Shown in pieces: positions 61,930 to 64,000 of a DNA stretch of 64,000 bases. The stretch is from Clostridium_I sp963725425 (GTDB taxonomy: Bacteria; Bacillota; Clostridia; Clostridiales; Clostridiaceae): positions 434,001-498,000 of the forward strand of contig CAVRYJ010000031.1 of the NCBI GenBank assembly GCA_963725425.1, written 5' to 3'. A program made the translations under genes and the position numbers. How positions within the stretch are numbered: position 1 is the stretch's first letter; every line of letters starts with the position of its first letter. The notes below the pieces were generated by a model. That model saw only the letters and a program-made list of their open reading frames with translations, was not told the DNA's origin and did no database searches.

Positions 61930-62871
61930 TTAGCAATGAATTATTTGTCTTTTAAATTCTAAATTTTCTTTTTTTATCCTATTATAATCTTCTAGAAATT
62001 TACCTTGTACCCATCCTTGAAATTTATAACGTTTTTCAAAGTCATGTAAGGTATCCAAAATTGCTATTTGAATATCCTTCCCATCTCCATAAAAACTACT
62101 TATATTTTTTAGTACTTGTTTTCTGAAAATATTATATTTATCCCTATTGCTCACTTCAATTACATTTGTACCAAATTTTTTAACTCTTTGCTCAAGAGCA
62201 TCTTCTGTTATAACTAGTGAAAAATATGGTATCTTCTTCTTTACAGCATAATTGTACTCAAGATGTGTATAGCTTAATTTGGACTTATTCTCTATGCTTC
62301 CATATCTTCCCCCTAGTATAAGCAGGTATACATCTGATTCATCTATCCATTCCTTTATAGTTTTTAACTGTGAAATATTTCCTGATTTAAATAATTCCAT
62401 GCCTGCTGGTATGTTCCCTGACTTTAATATAGCCTCAACAGCTGCTTGCCTTTCTTCCGACAAATCGCTATAAGTAGACGATACAAAAACTTGTAATTTT
62501 CTTTTAATTACAAAGTTCTCGTCTTTAACCCTGATTATTTTTTTACTTAAAATATCGTTATTTTTTTCAATTTCTTTATTTTCTATATCAGTAAAAAACA
62601 TTTGTTCCTCTTCCTTCATAGTCAAAAATAAATCCATTAATCTTTTTATTCCATTATTCCAACTAACATAGTAATAATACTCGTCTACAGGATAAACCAT
62701 GGGATAAAAATTAACATTTTTTAAGTAAGTGATATAATCGCAAGATTCACCAAATATTCTTCTTACTATCATTTCTGATTTTTCTATTAATGAATCTAAT
62801 TTTACTTCATCACCATATTTTAAGTTATTTAAATCTTTTATAAGCCCGTAAATTAGTTTAGTATTATCCAT
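61930..62871 (-). CDS. DUF4062 domain protein
   Basis: A 313-residue soluble protein. An N-terminal helical region (1-125) of unknown type leads into a DUF4062 domain: RKLQVFVSSTYSDLSEERQA at about 130-149, then AGMELFKSG and DESDVYLLILGGRYGS. The fold is Rossmann/TIR-like, and the FVSSTYSDL start is diagnostic. A helical C-terminus follows. DUF4062 is often the sensor or effector end of NLR-like and other suspected anti-phage proteins, but here it stands alone without an NTPase. The start is ATG at 62871, with AGTGGGGTG upstream. A structured palindromic element sits in the 5' region (62936-63058). Confidence 0.82.
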   Translation of the reverse strand: MDNTKLIYGLIKDLNNLKYGDEVKLDSLIEKSEMIVRRIFGESCDYITYLKNVNFYPMVYPVDEYYYYVSWNNGIKRLMDLFLTMKEEEQMFFTDIENKEIEKNNDILSKKIIRVKDENFVIKRKLQVFVSSTYSDLSEERQAAVEAILKSGNIPAGMELFKSGNISQLKTIKEWIDESDVYLLILGGRYGSIENKSKLSYTHLEYNYAVKKKIPYFSLVITEDALEQRVKKFGTNVIEVSNRDKYNIFRKQVLKNISSFYGDGKDIQIAILDTLHDFEKRYKFQGWVQGKFLEDYNRIKKENLEFKRQIIHC

Positions 62872-62935
62872 ATATAACACCCCACTTGTGAAGCCTCTAT
62901 GAAATAAACTAAAAATAGAATTTATAAGCAGAGTT

Positions 62936-63058
62936 CTTAGTTCCAGGTGGAGTTTCTTTCTACATCTGAAACTTAGAAATCGTTATCCAGGGACGTGTCA
63001 GCCGTTATCTCCCACTTAGAGAAGATGGGAGTGTTACGGATGATAGTCATCGGATAAA
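62936..63058. repeat. highly structured two-hairpin element upstream of the DUF4062 gene
   Basis: Hairpin 1 (62936-62976) pairs CTTAGTTCCAGGTGGAG with CTACATCTGAAACTTAG. Hairpin 2 (62982-63058) pairs GTTATCC with GGATAA at the base and CCGTTATCTCCCA with TGGGAGTGTTACGG near the tip, with internal loops. It is more GC-rich than its surroundings. It resembles a conserved clostridial intergenic element or structured RNA that I cannot name. Orientation unknown. Confidence 0.65.
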
Positions 63059-63206
63059 CATGACAGATAACAAAAACTTATCATTAGCCTAATATACAAA
63101 ATGACCATAGATAGAAACAATTATTGATGATAAAATGATGCGGCAGTTTGTTTCATTTACCATATTATACCACATTTTTTTTTAAGTTTAAACTCTTTAT
63201 AGTAAA

Positions 63207-63623
63207 TTATATGTCTAATTTTAATAAATATTCATTAGCTCTTTTTAAAACATCTTTATCACTCTCATAGGTAAGTTGTTCATATATATCTTTGTATGTT
63301 GATAATTTATAATCTTCTATTTCTTCTTCTTGCATTTTTACAATATAGTCCTCTGAATTACCAATAAAAAATACAACCTCTTTGCGAGTATTTTCATTAG
63401 GTGAATATTTCTTTGTCACTCTGAACCCTTCCAATATGTGAGCTTTAATGTTAGTCTCCTCTAAGACCTCTCTTTTAGCAGTTTCTAGCTCTGTTTCTCC
63501 TTGTTCAACATGTCCTTTGGCGAATCCCCAATGACCATCTCTTTTACTTTTAATAGCTAAATATAAATGTGTTCCGTTTTCAATTTTATATACAACAGCA
63601 CCACATGATTTTTCATATTTCAT
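63207..63623 (-). CDS. Nudix hydrolase (Ap4A/ADP-ribose type)
   Basis: A 138-residue Nudix protein with a full Nudix box, GHVEQGETELETAKREVLEE (about 37-56), matching Gx5Ex7REuxEExGu with TN in place of the final Gly region. The preceding GHWGFAKGH recalls Ap4A hydrolases and house-cleaning enzymes that remove dinucleoside polyphosphates or damaged nucleotides. GAGGAGA precedes ATG at 63623. Monocistronic. Confidence 0.9.
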   Translation of the reverse strand: MKYEKSCGAVVYKIENGTHLYLAIKSKRDGHWGFAKGHVEQGETELETAKREVLEETNIKAHILEGFRVTKKYSPNENTRKEVVFFIGNSEDYIVKMQEEEIEDYKLSTYKDIYEQLTYESDKDVLKRANEYLLKLDI

Positions 63624-63714
63624 AATTTTCTCCTCTCACATTATAATTTCCTCTTAGTAACATTTTTATTAGTATAACATATTCTAATTATTAGATTAAG
63701 GGAGGTGCTAATCT

Positions 63715-64000
63715 TTGTATTATTATTGTGGAATATGCCCACGCATTATGCAAAATTTATATAGACAAAAGGTAAATAATTTAAATGTTATTACTGATGA
63801 CCTTAATAAAGAAAACTCAACAATACATGAATTTTTAAAAATCCCTGTCTTACATGGAAATATAAATCCTGAAATTTTAAATAACATAAATACAAATATT
63901 AGAAATGATATATTAGAATTTAGGAATCAGTTTGAAACTTCTGCTGAAGAAAACGCAAAAGAAAAGGAAGCCCTAGGACTAAGTTATAAACCTTGGGAAA
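63715..64000 (+). CDS. hypothetical protein, partial (continues past the window)
   Basis: A TTG start at 63715 follows an ideal GGAGGTG (63701-63707), and the frame stays open for 95 codons to the edge. It begins MYYYCGICPRIMQNLYRQK, with a Cys-x-x-Cys pair, and continues as a polar, Asn/Lys/Glu-rich helical protein. No family recognised from this part. Confidence 0.65.
   Translation, partial: MYYYCGICPRIMQNLYRQKVNNLNVITDDLNKENSTIHEFLKIPVLHGNINPEILNNINTNIRNDILEFRNQFETSAEENAKEKEALGLSYKPWE

Overview
The window looks like chromosome from a Clostridium-type anaerobe. The DNA is very AT-rich, nearly every real gene has a strong GGAGG-type ribosome binding site, TTG and GTG starts are common, and the gene content fits (flavodiiron protein, mannose/Lev PTS with a LevR activator, SAM-I riboswitch upstream of trans-sulfuration genes, HelD-type helicases, a probable ferrosome operon). 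No rRNA, CRISPR array or intact insertion sequence was seen.

Layout. 0.2-3.6 kb: a four-gene operon ending in a divergent P1B-type ATPase with an N-terminal R-x-H-x-R motif, which I read as a ferrosome (fez) iron-storage locus. 3.7-8.5 kb: galU and a GtrA/GtrB/GT39 lipid-linked glycosylation cassette. 8.9-11.6 kb: a class B penicillin-binding protein. 12.3 kb: a hemerythrin under a CRP/FNR-like site. 12.9-21.1 kb: two beta-glucoside units, a PTS plus GH1 pair divergent from an AraC regulator, and a GH30 / GPH transporter / DUF1349 group. 21.5-21.9 kb: tRNA-Glu(CTC) and a probable 6S RNA. 22-31 kb: housekeeping genes (arginase, flavodiiron protein, HelD, RmlD-like reductase, BirA, a GT-C membrane protein). 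31.6-38.5 kb: a complete mannose-family PTS with ManO, a sigma-54 promoter and a LevR activator. 38.7-42.5 kb: HAD phosphatase, TspO, HelD. 42.6-50.6 kb: a decayed island with IS66, IS701/IS4-like and IS21 remnants, a transketolase scrap, a deletion-fused ABC sugar transporter, an intact DUF5060/DUF5605-like hydrolase and a LacI regulator, followed by an HxlR / flavin reductase pair. 50.7-64 kb: a third HelD, carbonic anhydrase, met genes under a SAM-I riboswitch, an aldo/keto reductase, kduI with a LacI regulator, small enzymes, a DUF4062 protein and a Nudix hydrolase.

Three themes cut across the window. (1) Seven otherwise intact genes (GT39, gtrA, PBP, HelD, birA, tspO, lacI) carry a single one-base frameshift; six lack one A/T, mostly in a homopolymer. 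Because birA and the PBP are probably needed for growth, consensus error is the first explanation, with phase variation a serious alternative only for the two adjacent glycosylation genes. (2) Two families of palindromic intergenic repeats recur: a GCATC-ended palindrome (51-159 bp), and a modular element bounded by repeated TTAAC-rich ends that carries a series of different hairpins. In places they supply the last codons of genes. (3) Three HelD paralogues lie in 27 kb, two of them near-identical direct repeats flanking the decayed island.
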